A DNA stretch of 30,095 bases from an uncultured Collinsella sp. GTDB lineage: Bacteria; Actinomycetota; Coriobacteriia; Coriobacteriales; Coriobacteriaceae. Of the stretch, positions 15,897 to 22,916 are shown one piece after another. The notes under the pieces were generated by a model. The model searched no databases. It was not told the origin of the DNA and saw only the letters and a list, made by a program, of their open reading frames with translations. The position numbers were made by a program, and so were the translations under genes. The DNA is taken from assembly GCA_934630855.1 (NCBI GenBank), contig CAKTWW010000027.1, positions 1-30,095 of the forward strand, in the 5' to 3' direction. The first letter of the stretch is position 1; the number at the start of each line of letters is the position of its first letter.

Positions 15897-16829
15897 TTAC
15901 TGACGATCGAGCTTGCGGACGGCAACGCGCTTGCTGTACTCGTCGACGTGACCGAAGTCGCCGATGCCGACGGACTCGGCAACGTTGGCGCCGGTGGCCA
16001 TAGCGAGCTTCATGGCCTCCTCGACGTTGTCGCGATCCCTGTACCACTTGTGCAGGAACGCAGCGAGGGTGCAGTCGCCGGCGCAGACGGAAGAGACCAG
16101 CTTGATGTTGAACTCACGCTTGGCGTACCAGATGTCCTCGCCGTTGGAGAAGTAAGCGTCGCCGCGGCTACCACGGGTGAGCAGCACGTTCTGAACGCCA
16201 GCCTCGTGGGCGAGCTTCATGGCAACGCGGACCTCGTCGTCGGTGTCGACCGGCACGCCGAAGATGGCCTTCATCTCGTGGTGGTTCGGCTTGATGAGCA
16301 GCGGCTTCTTGTGAGCGAGCTCCTTGAGCTTGTCGGAGGACAGGTCCAGGACGACGTCGGCGCCACGGGCCTGAGCGTGCTCCATGACCTGAGCCAGGAA
16401 GTCAGACGTGGCTTTGGGAGGCACGGAACCAGAAACGATCAGGCACTCAAGATCGCCCGCGGTGTCCAGGATGTTGTAGAGCTCCTCCTGGTGCTGCGGC
16501 GTGATCGGGGCGCCGGGGTTAAGGATGCCGTACTCGTGCTGGCCATCGTTGACGTAGGTGTTGATACGCGTGATGCCGTCGGTCCAGACCGGGCGGCACA
16601 GGCAACCCAGGTTCATGACCTCCTCGACGATGAACTTGCCCGTGAAGCCGGCGAAGAAGCCGAGCGCGACGGTGTCGACGCCCATCTTCTTAAAGGCGAA
16701 GGACACGTCGAGGCCCTTGCCGTTAGCCGTGTAGCTGGCCGAGCCGGTGCGGACGTTCTCGTCAGGCTCGAGCGGCGAGCTCGAAACCGTCATGTCGACA
16801 GCCGGATTAGCGGTTAGCGTGTAGAACAT
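15897..16829 (-). CDS. fruK: 1-phosphofructokinase family sugar kinase, paralogue 2
   Basis: A 310-residue PfkB-family kinase of exactly the same length as the neighbouring paralogue. It has YTLTANPAVDM, NGKGLDVSF, VSGSVPP and LLIKPNHHEM. The anion-hole motif reads CAGDCTLAAF: Cys replaces both the usual Gly before Ala-Gly-Asp and the Ser after it, and the catalytic Asp is kept. It lies 74 nt downstream of ptsI on the same strand and is the last gene before a terminator, so it is probably the PTS-linked 1-phosphofructokinase. A GC-rich hairpin (16857-16886) lies between ptsI and this gene. Different substrates for the two paralogues are possible. Confidence 0.86.
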   Translation of the reverse strand: MFYTLTANPAVDMTVSSSPLEPDENVRTGSASYTANGKGLDVSFAFKKMGVDTVALGFFAGFTGKFIVEEVMNLGCLCRPVWTDGITRINTYVNDGQHEYGILNPGAPITPQHQEELYNILDTAGDLECLIVSGSVPPKATSDFLAQVMEHAQARGADVVLDLSSDKLKELAHKKPLLIKPNHHEMKAIFGVPVDTDDEVRVAMKLAHEAGVQNVLLTRGSRGDAYFSNGEDIWYAKREFNIKLVSSVCAGDCTLAAFLHKWYRDRDNVEEAMKLAMATGANVAESVGIGDFGHVDEYSKRVAVRKLDRQ

Positions 16830-16856
16830 TTACAGTACCCCCTGTATATGTGAGGG

Positions 16857-16886
16857 CCGCGTGGCCGGCCCATTCCAACCACGCGG
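16857..16886 (-). other. intercistronic hairpin between ptsI and fruK paralogue 2
   Basis: CCGCGTGG pairs with CCACGCGG around a 14-nt loop. There is no T-run, so it more likely affects mRNA processing or stability than termination. Confidence 0.5.
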
Positions 16887-16903
16887 TTACCTCTGATACC
16901 AAA

Positions 16904-18607
16904 TTAGCGAGCTGCGGACTCGAGCAGCGCCTTGACCTCGGCGGCGGTGTTACAGGCGAGCGCCTTCTCGGCGAGCTCGTCGCACTCGGCCTTGGTCCAC
17001 TGGCTGATGGTCTTGCGGGCGCGTAGGATGGACGGAGCGCTCATCGAGAACTCCTCCAGGCCCCAGCTGATCAGCAGCGGCTCGAGCAGCGGATCGGCAG
17101 CGGCCTCGCCGCACATACCGACCATGATGCCGGCCTTCACGCCGCTCTCGATAATATTCTTGAGCGAGCGGAGCACGGCGGGATAGTACACCTGGTACAG
17201 GTTGGAGATGGTGTCGTTGCCACGGTCGGCGCACATAGTGTAGCCGATGAGGTCGTTGGTGCCGATGGAGAAGAAGTCGGCGACCTCGGCCAGGCGGTCA
17301 GCGAGCAGGGAGGCGGCAGGCGTCTCGACCATGATGCCGACCTCGATGTTCTCGTTGAACTTGCGACCCTCTTCGGTGAGCTCCGCCTTGCACTCCTCGA
17401 CGAGCTCCTTAACGGCCACGACCTCCTCGACGCAGGTGACGAGCGGGATCATGATCTTGACGTCGCCAAAGGCGCTGGCGCGCAGCAGGGCGCGGAGCTG
17501 GACCTTGTACTGGTCGGGGTTGGCCAGGCAGTAACGCACGGCGCGGAAGCCCATGAAGGGGTTATCTTCCTTGACCATATGCAGGTACGGAATCTCCTTG
17601 TCGCCACCCACGTCGAGCGTACGGATAATGACCGGAGCACCCTTGAGCGCGCTGGCGACCTTGCGATAGGCGTTGAACTGCTCCTCCTCGGAAGGAAGCT
17701 CGGCGGAGTCCATGAACAGGAACTCGGAGCGGAACAGACCGATGGCCTCGGCGTCGTGATCGAGCGCGTTGGGCACGTCATCGGGGTTACCGATGTTGCA
17801 GGCGATGATCTTCTTGATGCCGTCGGCAGTCACAGAAGGCTTGCCGCGGAAGGCCTCGAGAGCCGCCTTCTCGGCAGCAAAGGCCTCGGCCTTAGCGGTG
17901 TAGGCGGCGAGCGTCTCCTCGTCGGGATCGGCCTCGACGACACCCTTGCCACCGTCGACAACAACGGTCATGCCGTTACGCAGTGCGGTGCAGCTGTTGG
18001 AAACCGAAAGGACAGCCGGGATCTCGAGGGCGCGCGCGATGATCGCGGAATGCGACGTACGGCCACCGGTCTCGGTGACGATACCGGCAACGTGAGCCTT
18101 GTCGATCGTGGCGGTCATGGACGGCGTAAGGTCGTGCACGACTACGACGGTGTTCTCGGGCAGGACGGAGAGGTCGACGACCTCCTTGCCCAGCAGCTCG
18201 GCCAGAATACCGGTGCGGATGTCGGCGATGTCGGCCGCGCGCAGACGGAACATCTCGTCGTCCATGGACAGGAACATGTTCTCGAACATGGTCGAGGTGT
18301 CCATGAGCGCCTGCTCGGCGCAGGTGCCGCCGTCAATGGCGGCGTTGATGGCGTCGGTCATGCCCGGATCCTGAGCCAGGACGATGTGTCCGCTCATGAT
18401 CTCGGCCTCGGCCTCGCCCACCGTCTCCTTCATGTGGTCGGCCTGAGCCTGAGTCTTCTCGCAGAAGACCGAAAGAGCGGCCTGATAGCGCTCCTTCTCG
18501 GCTGCCGAATCGGCAACCTCGTGCGGCTCAAACGTCAAGTCGGGATCGACGGCGACCATGACGGTGCCGATACCGATGCCCTCGGATGCGTTGACTCCCT
18601 GATACAT
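16904..18607 (-). CDS. ptsI: PTS enzyme I, phosphoenolpyruvate-protein phosphotransferase
   Basis: Takes phosphate from phosphoenolpyruvate and passes it to HPr. The 567-residue protein has the phosphorylated His186 in GGRTSHSAIIAR and the C-terminal PEP-binding barrel with GLFRSEFLFMD, FFSIGTNDLIGYTMCADR and GMCGEAA. Several starts are possible (18661, 18613, 18607). I chose ATG 18607 because the GAGAGAGG ribosome binding site lies about 7 nt before it but only 1 nt before 18613. The gene follows ptsH after 132 nt that include a hairpin, which could lower its expression relative to HPr. Confidence 0.95.
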   Translation of the reverse strand: MYQGVNASEGIGIGTVMVAVDPDLTFEPHEVADSAAEKERYQAALSVFCEKTQAQADHMKETVGEAEAEIMSGHIVLAQDPGMTDAINAAIDGGTCAEQALMDTSTMFENMFLSMDDEMFRLRAADIADIRTGILAELLGKEVVDLSVLPENTVVVVHDLTPSMTATIDKAHVAGIVTETGGRTSHSAIIARALEIPAVLSVSNSCTALRNGMTVVVDGGKGVVEADPDEETLAAYTAKAEAFAAEKAALEAFRGKPSVTADGIKKIIACNIGNPDDVPNALDHDAEAIGLFRSEFLFMDSAELPSEEEQFNAYRKVASALKGAPVIIRTLDVGGDKEIPYLHMVKEDNPFMGFRAVRYCLANPDQYKVQLRALLRASAFGDVKIMIPLVTCVEEVVAVKELVEECKAELTEEGRKFNENIEVGIMVETPAASLLADRLAEVADFFSIGTNDLIGYTMCADRGNDTISNLYQVYYPAVLRSLKNIIESGVKAGIMVGMCGEAAADPLLEPLLISWGLEEFSMSAPSILRARKTISQWTKAECDELAEKALACNTAAEVKALLESAAR

Positions 18608-18663
18608 TCCCATTCCTCTCTCCGTGCCATGTGATAAAGCGTTTTGCCATATCCATGACAAGA

Positions 18664-18696
18664 GAGCGCAGCTACCCTCAACAGGTCACTGCGCTC
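18664..18696 (-). other. hairpin between ptsH and ptsI
   Basis: GAGCGCAG (18664-18671) pairs with CTGCGCTC (18689-18696). On the minus strand it is followed by TCTCTTGTC, a weak T-rich tract. It may be a partial terminator or an mRNA-stabilising end for ptsH. A TGAAC/GTTCA inverted repeat (18704-18719) lies just upstream of it on the minus strand. Confidence 0.5.
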
Positions 18697-18739
18697 CCAA
18701 ATATGAACTTAATTGTTCAACATGCGACCCGATTGAGTT

Positions 18740-19003
18740 CTACTCGCCAAGACCGCTCTTGATGAGCTCGATGGCAGCAGCCAGAGCCTCGGCCTCGTCA
18801 GCGCCGTCGCACTTGACCTCGACCTCGGTACCGCAAGGGATACCAGCAGCCATGAGGGCCATCGGGGACTTACCGTTGACCTCCTTCTCGGGGGTGACGA
18901 CGGTCACGTCGCAGGCATACTTGCCCATGGTGGAGGCGAAGAGGCCGGCGGGACGCATGTGAAGACCCTGCGGGTTGACGAGGGTAGCCTTCTCAGAAAC
19001 CAT
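18740..19003 (-). CDS. ptsH: phosphocarrier protein HPr
   Basis: Carries phosphate from enzyme I to the IIA domain of FruA. The 87-residue protein has the active-site His15 in GLHMRPAG and a Ser at position 46 in GKSPMALM, the position phosphorylated by HPr kinase in Firmicutes. AAAGGAG lies 6 nt before ATG. It is the first gene of the ptsH-ptsI-fruK run. The upstream 139 nt contain an AT-rich promoter-like stretch (TTAATATAAA on the minus strand), and then a 152-nt palindromic element. Confidence 0.95.
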   Translation of the reverse strand: MVSEKATLVNPQGLHMRPAGLFASTMGKYACDVTVVTPEKEVNGKSPMALMAAGIPCGTEVEVKCDGADEAEALAAAIELIKSGLGE

Positions 19004-19141
19004 AATTGACTCCTTTTTTGTGTTTAACCCCTGTCATGCATGCGGCAGGAGTCAGATTCACGACGTTGTTTATATTAACTCACATCAAACGGTTTTTCAT
19101 TGTGTTTCGGACGAATTATTGGACGGATGTCTGGTTCGTTC

Positions 19142-19293
19142 GCTTGCTCGCCCACGGAGGGCCGGGCGCGGCCTGTGAGATTTCCTGCTCTACAGTCCTG
19201 CTCGCACGAAGAGCACATTAAGTGCTCTTCGGCTCGTGCGGAACTCGCGATAAATCTCTCAGGCCGCGCCCGGCCCTCCGTGGGCGAGCAAGC
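19142..19293 (-). repeat. long palindromic element, copy B: 42-bp arms around the conserved core
   Basis: Arms 19142-19183 and 19252-19293 are complementary at 41 of 42 positions (T19176/T19259 mismatch). The 68-nt interior (19184-19251) is the reverse complement of the core at 1707-1775. Its inner 9-bp stem (19208-19216/19222-19230) has an A-T pair where copy A has G-C. On the minus strand the core reads in the same direction as ptsH, whose start codon is 138 nt beyond the element. Confidence 0.9.
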
Positions 19294-19401
19294 TGCGGAA
19301 ACTTGGTCGGTCCAGAGTAATATCGTGCGAACGGAATTCTGGCTGGCGATCTGTTCGCGCTAAAGACTCGGTAGATAGTCCCCTCTATGCCCTTCTCTGT
19401 G

Positions 19402-19468
19402 AGTTGCGATGAAATAGGGACTGAATTTGGGGTTGAAACGTTTAAGCAGTCCCTATTTCACCGCAACT
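19402..19468. repeat. palindrome with conserved arms, copy 2 (variable 23-nt loop)
   Basis: Arms 19402-19423 and 19447-19468 are complementary at 21 of 22 positions (mismatch at A19409). Their sequence is that of the arms at 10500-10566, with the right arm identical at all 22 positions. The 23-nt loop has the same length as in copy 1 but unrelated sequence. It lies 12 nt from the fruA terminator. Confidence 0.88.
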
Positions 19469-19480
19469 TATTTGGGGATG

Positions 19481-19518
19481 AAAAAAGGCGGGGGCTCCTG
19501 GTGGAGTCCTCGCCTTTT
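19481..19518 (-). terminator. fruA terminator
   Basis: On the minus strand AAAGGCG and GACTCC pair with GGAG and CGCCTTT, followed by TTTTTT. It lies 34 nt after the fruA stop codon. Confidence 0.88.
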
Positions 19519-19552
19519 ATACAGGGGGCGGTGTTATCCGCGAACCGTTGGA

Positions 19553-21565
19553 TTAGACCAGACGGGCGTTGATCGTCTTGGCGATCTCGGCAGCGTCAGC
19601 GGAACCCTTGACGGTGGCACGGAAGTCTTCGTCCATGAGCGCCTCGGCGACCTTGGACAGAATCTTGAGGTGCGTGGTGCCAGCCTGGGCGCCCGGGATG
19701 AGCAGGGCGATGGCAACATTGACGGGAGCGCCGTCCATGGTGTCCCAACCGGTCACGCCGGACTCGTCCTTGACGACGATGACGGCGGCCTCGGTGATGG
19801 CATCGGACTTGGCATGCGGGATAGCGAAGCCCTCCATCATACCCGTGGTGCCCTCGGCCTCGCGGGCCAGGAAGGCGTTCATAACAGCGTCGGCATCGTT
19901 GGCGAGACCGGCCTTGACGGCCTGGTTGGAGACAAAGCTCAGGGCCTCGTCACGAGAAGCGAAGTCCTCGGCGACAAAAACGTTCTCGACCTTCACGAAG
20001 TCGGCAGCCTCGGCCTTGGGAGCCTCGACGGCAGCAGCCTTGGGAGCCTCGACCGGCTTGGCAGCGGGGGCAGCAGGGGCAGCCTTCTGGCTCTTCTCGA
20101 AGTCATACTTCTTAAAGGCCACGAACAGGATGCCACCGACCACAGCACCGATGAGGATCGCGAGGACCCACAGCGGACCGTTCTCGACAACGGGCAGGAC
20201 CAGGAAGCCACCGTGGGGCGCCGGATCGTGGACGTTGAACATGATGGTCAGGATCGAAGCGATGGAGGAACCGAGCATCATGATCGGCATGACGGGCCAG
20301 ATGTTCTTGGTCATGAACGGAATGGCACCCTCGGTGATGTGGGTGCAACCAAGGATGAGGTTGACGATACCGGCGTCATGATCCTCCTGGCTGAAGTACT
20401 TCTTGCCGACAACGACGGCGAAGGTGGTGATCAGCGGCGGAACGATGCAGGCGGCGGAGACGGCAGCCATGAAGTTGGTGCCGAAGTTGTAGGTGTCGGT
20501 GCCGACACCAGCGGCCAGGGCCTCGGTAAGCATAGCGGTACCGGTGACGTAAGCGGCCTTGTTGACCGGGCCGCCCATGTCAAAGGCGCACATGCAGCCG
20601 ATGGCAAGACCCAGGACGATGGCGCCAGAGGCGGACAGGCCCTTGAGGAAGTCCATCATAGCGGTGTTGATGGCAGCCATGGGACCGGAGATGCCGAGCA
20701 TGACCATGCCCACGATGAACGTGGAGAACAGCGGGTAGAGGAAGATGGCCTTCAGGCCGTTGAGGTTCTGAGGCAGCTTGGCAAAGACCTTCTCCAGCAG
20801 CAAGATAACGTAACCGGAAAGGAAACCACCGACGATACCGCCGAGGAAGCCAAAGCCCACGCCCGAGCCACCGGCGTCGATCAGGCCGGTCTCAGGCGAG
20901 ACGGGCAGACCGGTGATGGCGATCATACCGGCAACGAAGCCGGGAACGAGCGCCGGACGCTTGCCGATAGACTCGGCGATATAGGCCGAAAGCACCGGAA
21001 CCATGAGGTTCATGGCAATGCCACCGATGATCTTGAGCATCGCGGCGAAGGTGTTGTACTGAGCGTTCGTGGAGTCGAACGACATGATGCCCCACAGGAA
21101 CGAAACAGCGGTCAGGACACCACCGGCGACGACGAAGACCAGCATGTGGCTGACGCCGTTCATGAGGTGCTTGTAGATGATGTGGCCGACGGACTCCTTC
21201 TCCTCGACCTCGTCCTCGACATCGGCAGCGGCAGCAACCGAGTCGTCGCCCTTGGCGGCGAGCGCGCGGTCAATCAGCTTGCCGGCGGCCTCGACGGACA
21301 GGGCCTTGGAAACACCAACGGAAACCATGGGCTTACCGGCGAAACGCTCCGCCTGGACATCCTTGTCGGCTGCGACGACGACGGCCTTGGCACCGGCGAT
21401 CTCACCCTTCGTGAGCTCGTTCTCGACACCGACCTGGCCATGGGTCTCAACCTTAATGGTCAGACCGCGCTCGGCAGCTGCCTTCTCCAGCGCCTCCTTC
21501 GCCATGAAGGTGTGCGCGATACCGGTCGGGCAACCGGTGGCGGCGATGATGTCAAACTTAGCCAT
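19553..21565 (-). CDS. fruA: fructose-specific PTS permease, fused IIB-IIC-IIA
   Basis: Imports fructose and phosphorylates it to fructose-1-phosphate. The 670-residue protein carries an N-terminal IIB domain with Cys12 in ATGCPTGIAHTFMA, a membrane IIC domain from about residue 125 to 480 (GFLGGIVGGFLSGY, DMGGPVNKAAY, HITEGAIPF), an Ala/Pro linker (about 490-520), and a C-terminal IIA domain with His584 in GFAIPHAKSDA. The ATG at 21565 has GGAGG upstream; the longer open frame adds 33 codons of unlikely sequence. The B-C-A order differs from the A-B-C order of some FruA proteins. A GC palindrome (21588-21601) lies in the leader. Regulation probably involves the divergent RpiR-type gene. Confidence 0.94.
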   Translation of the reverse strand: MAKFDIIAATGCPTGIAHTFMAKEALEKAAAERGLTIKVETHGQVGVENELTKGEIAGAKAVVVAADKDVQAERFAGKPMVSVGVSKALSVEAAGKLIDRALAAKGDDSVAAAADVEDEVEEKESVGHIIYKHLMNGVSHMLVFVVAGGVLTAVSFLWGIMSFDSTNAQYNTFAAMLKIIGGIAMNLMVPVLSAYIAESIGKRPALVPGFVAGMIAITGLPVSPETGLIDAGGSGVGFGFLGGIVGGFLSGYVILLLEKVFAKLPQNLNGLKAIFLYPLFSTFIVGMVMLGISGPMAAINTAMMDFLKGLSASGAIVLGLAIGCMCAFDMGGPVNKAAYVTGTAMLTEALAAGVGTDTYNFGTNFMAAVSAACIVPPLITTFAVVVGKKYFSQEDHDAGIVNLILGCTHITEGAIPFMTKNIWPVMPIMMLGSSIASILTIMFNVHDPAPHGGFLVLPVVENGPLWVLAILIGAVVGGILFVAFKKYDFEKSQKAAPAAPAAKPVEAPKAAAVEAPKAEAADFVKVENVFVAEDFASRDEALSFVSNQAVKAGLANDADAVMNAFLAREAEGTTGMMEGFAIPHAKSDAITEAAVIVVKDESGVTGWDTMDGAPVNVAIALLIPGAQAGTTHLKILSKVAEALMDEDFRATVKGSADAAEIAKTINARLV

Positions 21566-21688
21566 GTGTCCCTCCTTCTTGAGTTCTGCGCCCGCGGGCG
21601 CTCCCCTACACGCGCTTCTTACGCGCTTTTCCACAACTGAAAGATACCAACCCAACGCTTGCATGAGAAGAGATAAGGCGCAATTCTC

Positions 21689-21730
21689 CGGTGAAAGGTT
21701 CTTTCATAACCGTAAACGGTAGGTGAAAGT
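21689..21730. promoter_or_regulatory. candidate operators in the fruA/rpiR intergenic region
   Basis: Three motifs cluster here: TGAAAG-GTT-CTTTCA (21692-21706, perfect arms), ACCGT-AA-ACGGT (21709-21720) and AGGTGAAAGT (21721-21730). The first and last contain GGTGAAAG, 32 nt apart. They lie between the divergent fruA and RpiR-type genes, where an RpiR operator would be expected. Confidence 0.5.
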
Positions 21731-21782
21731 TTACCATCAACACTTGAAACGGCAAGGTGTATCTTGTAATTGAAAATGCCCG

Positions 21783-21788
21783 TATACT
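21783..21788 (+). promoter_or_regulatory. -10 box for the RpiR-type gene
   Basis: TATACT lies 48 nt before the start codon. No standard -35 hexamer is found at 16-18 nt. Confidence 0.45.
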
Positions 21789-21836
21789 ATGGCATTGCAA
21801 AACAAGTTCGATTTTCATGCCAACCAGGAGTCATCC

Positions 21837-22694
21837 ATGACCGATAGCAGCAAGAGCGCGCTCTCCCTTATTAGCACCCACAAGGGATACAGCGAATCCG
21901 AGCAGCGCATTGTCGACTACATTCTGGAGCACCAGTCCGAGGCGCCACGCCTGACGGCCGCGCAGCTCTCTCGCGCCGCCGCAACATCCGAGGCGACCGT
22001 TTCGCGCTTTTGCCGCAAGCTGGGTTTTGGCAGCTTTCGCAGCTTTCAGTTTTCGCTGGCGCGCGACTTGGAAAGCCAGCGCAACGAGGGCCTGACCGAC
22101 GAGGTCTCGCTCGACAACATGGAGCAAAGCCTTAAAAATATCTTGGCAGCTAAGGTAAGTGAGCTCAACGCGACCATCGACGGCATTGACCACGAGACTC
22201 TGGCGGCGGTCGTATATGCACTTAAGAATGCCGGCGTCATTGAGTTCGCCGCCGTGGGTAACACGAACGCAGTCGCGCTCGATGCGACGTTTAAGTTTTC
22301 GCAGCTGGGCCTACGCTGCATGGCAAGCACCATCAGCGAGACCGCGATCGGTTTTGCACTGACCCTAAAACCTGGCGACGTCATCGTGCTGATCTCGAAC
22401 TCCGGTAAGTCGCGCCGCCTCAACCGCATGGCCAAAGCCGCTCGCGAGGAGGGCGCCACCGTGGTCGTTATCAGCGGTGACAACAAATCCCCGCTCGCGC
22501 GTCTGGCCGACTATGCCTTTAATACGGTGAACCATGAGGCGCTGCTGACGACGGGCGACTTTGCGTTCTCTAAGATCAGCGCAACGATGATCATCGAGGT
22601 TATCTATAACTTCCTGCTGCCCGAAATCGAGGACGCGCGCGAGCATATCAGCTACTACGAGGAGCTCATCCAGCCGGATAAGGTCGTGGAATAG
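21837..22694 (+). CDS. RpiR/MurR-family regulator with SIS sugar-phosphate domain
   Basis: A 285-residue transcription factor. The N-terminal RpiR helix-turn-helix (about residues 1-77) contains LSRAAATSEATVSRFCRKLGFGSFRSFQF. The C-terminal SIS domain (about 115-260) has IEFAAVGNTNAVALDATFK and DVIVLISNSGKSRRLNRMAKAA, which usually bind a phosphosugar. AGGAG lies 6 nt before ATG 21837. It is divergent from fruA with candidate operators between. In this family the domain senses a sugar phosphate; fructose-1-phosphate is a natural guess here, but nothing in the sequence proves it. Confidence 0.9.
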   Translation: MTDSSKSALSLISTHKGYSESEQRIVDYILEHQSEAPRLTAAQLSRAAATSEATVSRFCRKLGFGSFRSFQFSLARDLESQRNEGLTDEVSLDNMEQSLKNILAAKVSELNATIDGIDHETLAAVVYALKNAGVIEFAAVGNTNAVALDATFKFSQLGLRCMASTISETAIGFALTLKPGDVIVLISNSGKSRRLNRMAKAAREEGATVVVISGDNKSPLARLADYAFNTVNHEALLTTGDFAFSKISATMIIEVIYNFLLPEIEDAREHISYYEELIQPDKVVE

Positions 22695-22722
22695 GCAATG
22701 TGACAAGCTCCTTGAGGCTGCT

Positions 22723-22882
22723 GCCACGAAAGCCGCCCATCTACTACGTTTTAGCCGTGGGGGCCAACCATAGACACAAAACAGAGAAAACCGCAGGCGT
22801 TCTACCTGCGGTTTTCTCTTTGTCAATATTGGCATGGTTGGCGGTGCCCCACTAAACGTAGTAGATAGCCGCATTTCGTGGC
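22723..22882. repeat. 160-nt nested palindrome between rpiR and recN
   Basis: Left blocks GCCACGAAA, ATCTACTACGTTT, GTGGGG and CCAACCAT recur in reverse complement and reverse order on the right side, with small gaps. At the centre sits a terminator stem. It fills most of the gap between two convergent genes. Confidence 0.85.
22783..22821. terminator. bidirectional terminator for the RpiR-type gene and recN
   Basis: AGAGAAAACCGCAGG (22783-22797) pairs perfectly with CCTGCGGTTTTCTCT (22805-22819) around a 7-nt loop. The stem itself carries the A- and T-runs, so it can serve both convergent genes. Confidence 0.88.
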
Positions 22883-22916
22883 GGGCGGCTCCGAACAAGC
22901 ATGTGGTGGGGCTTAA

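Larger units (their letters stand above)
19004..19552. other. 549-nt intergenic region between ptsH and fruA
   Basis: No coding sequence is supported here. From left to right it holds the ptsH leader and promoter area (19004-19141), a large palindromic element (19142-19293), a small GCGAAC/GTTCGC inverted repeat (19327-19358), a conserved-arm palindrome (19402-19468) and the fruA terminator (19481-19518). It carries two of the repeat families in this window side by side. Confidence 0.8.

Noticed and set aside
18608..18661. Longer N-terminus for enzyme I starting at 18661
   Set aside because: It would add 18 residues not found in the family and would run across the ribosome binding site.
19427..21640. 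737-codon open frame on the + strand across fruA
   Set aside because: It mirrors the fruA codons (Asp/Gly/Val-rich antisense composition), begins in a palindrome and has no family features.
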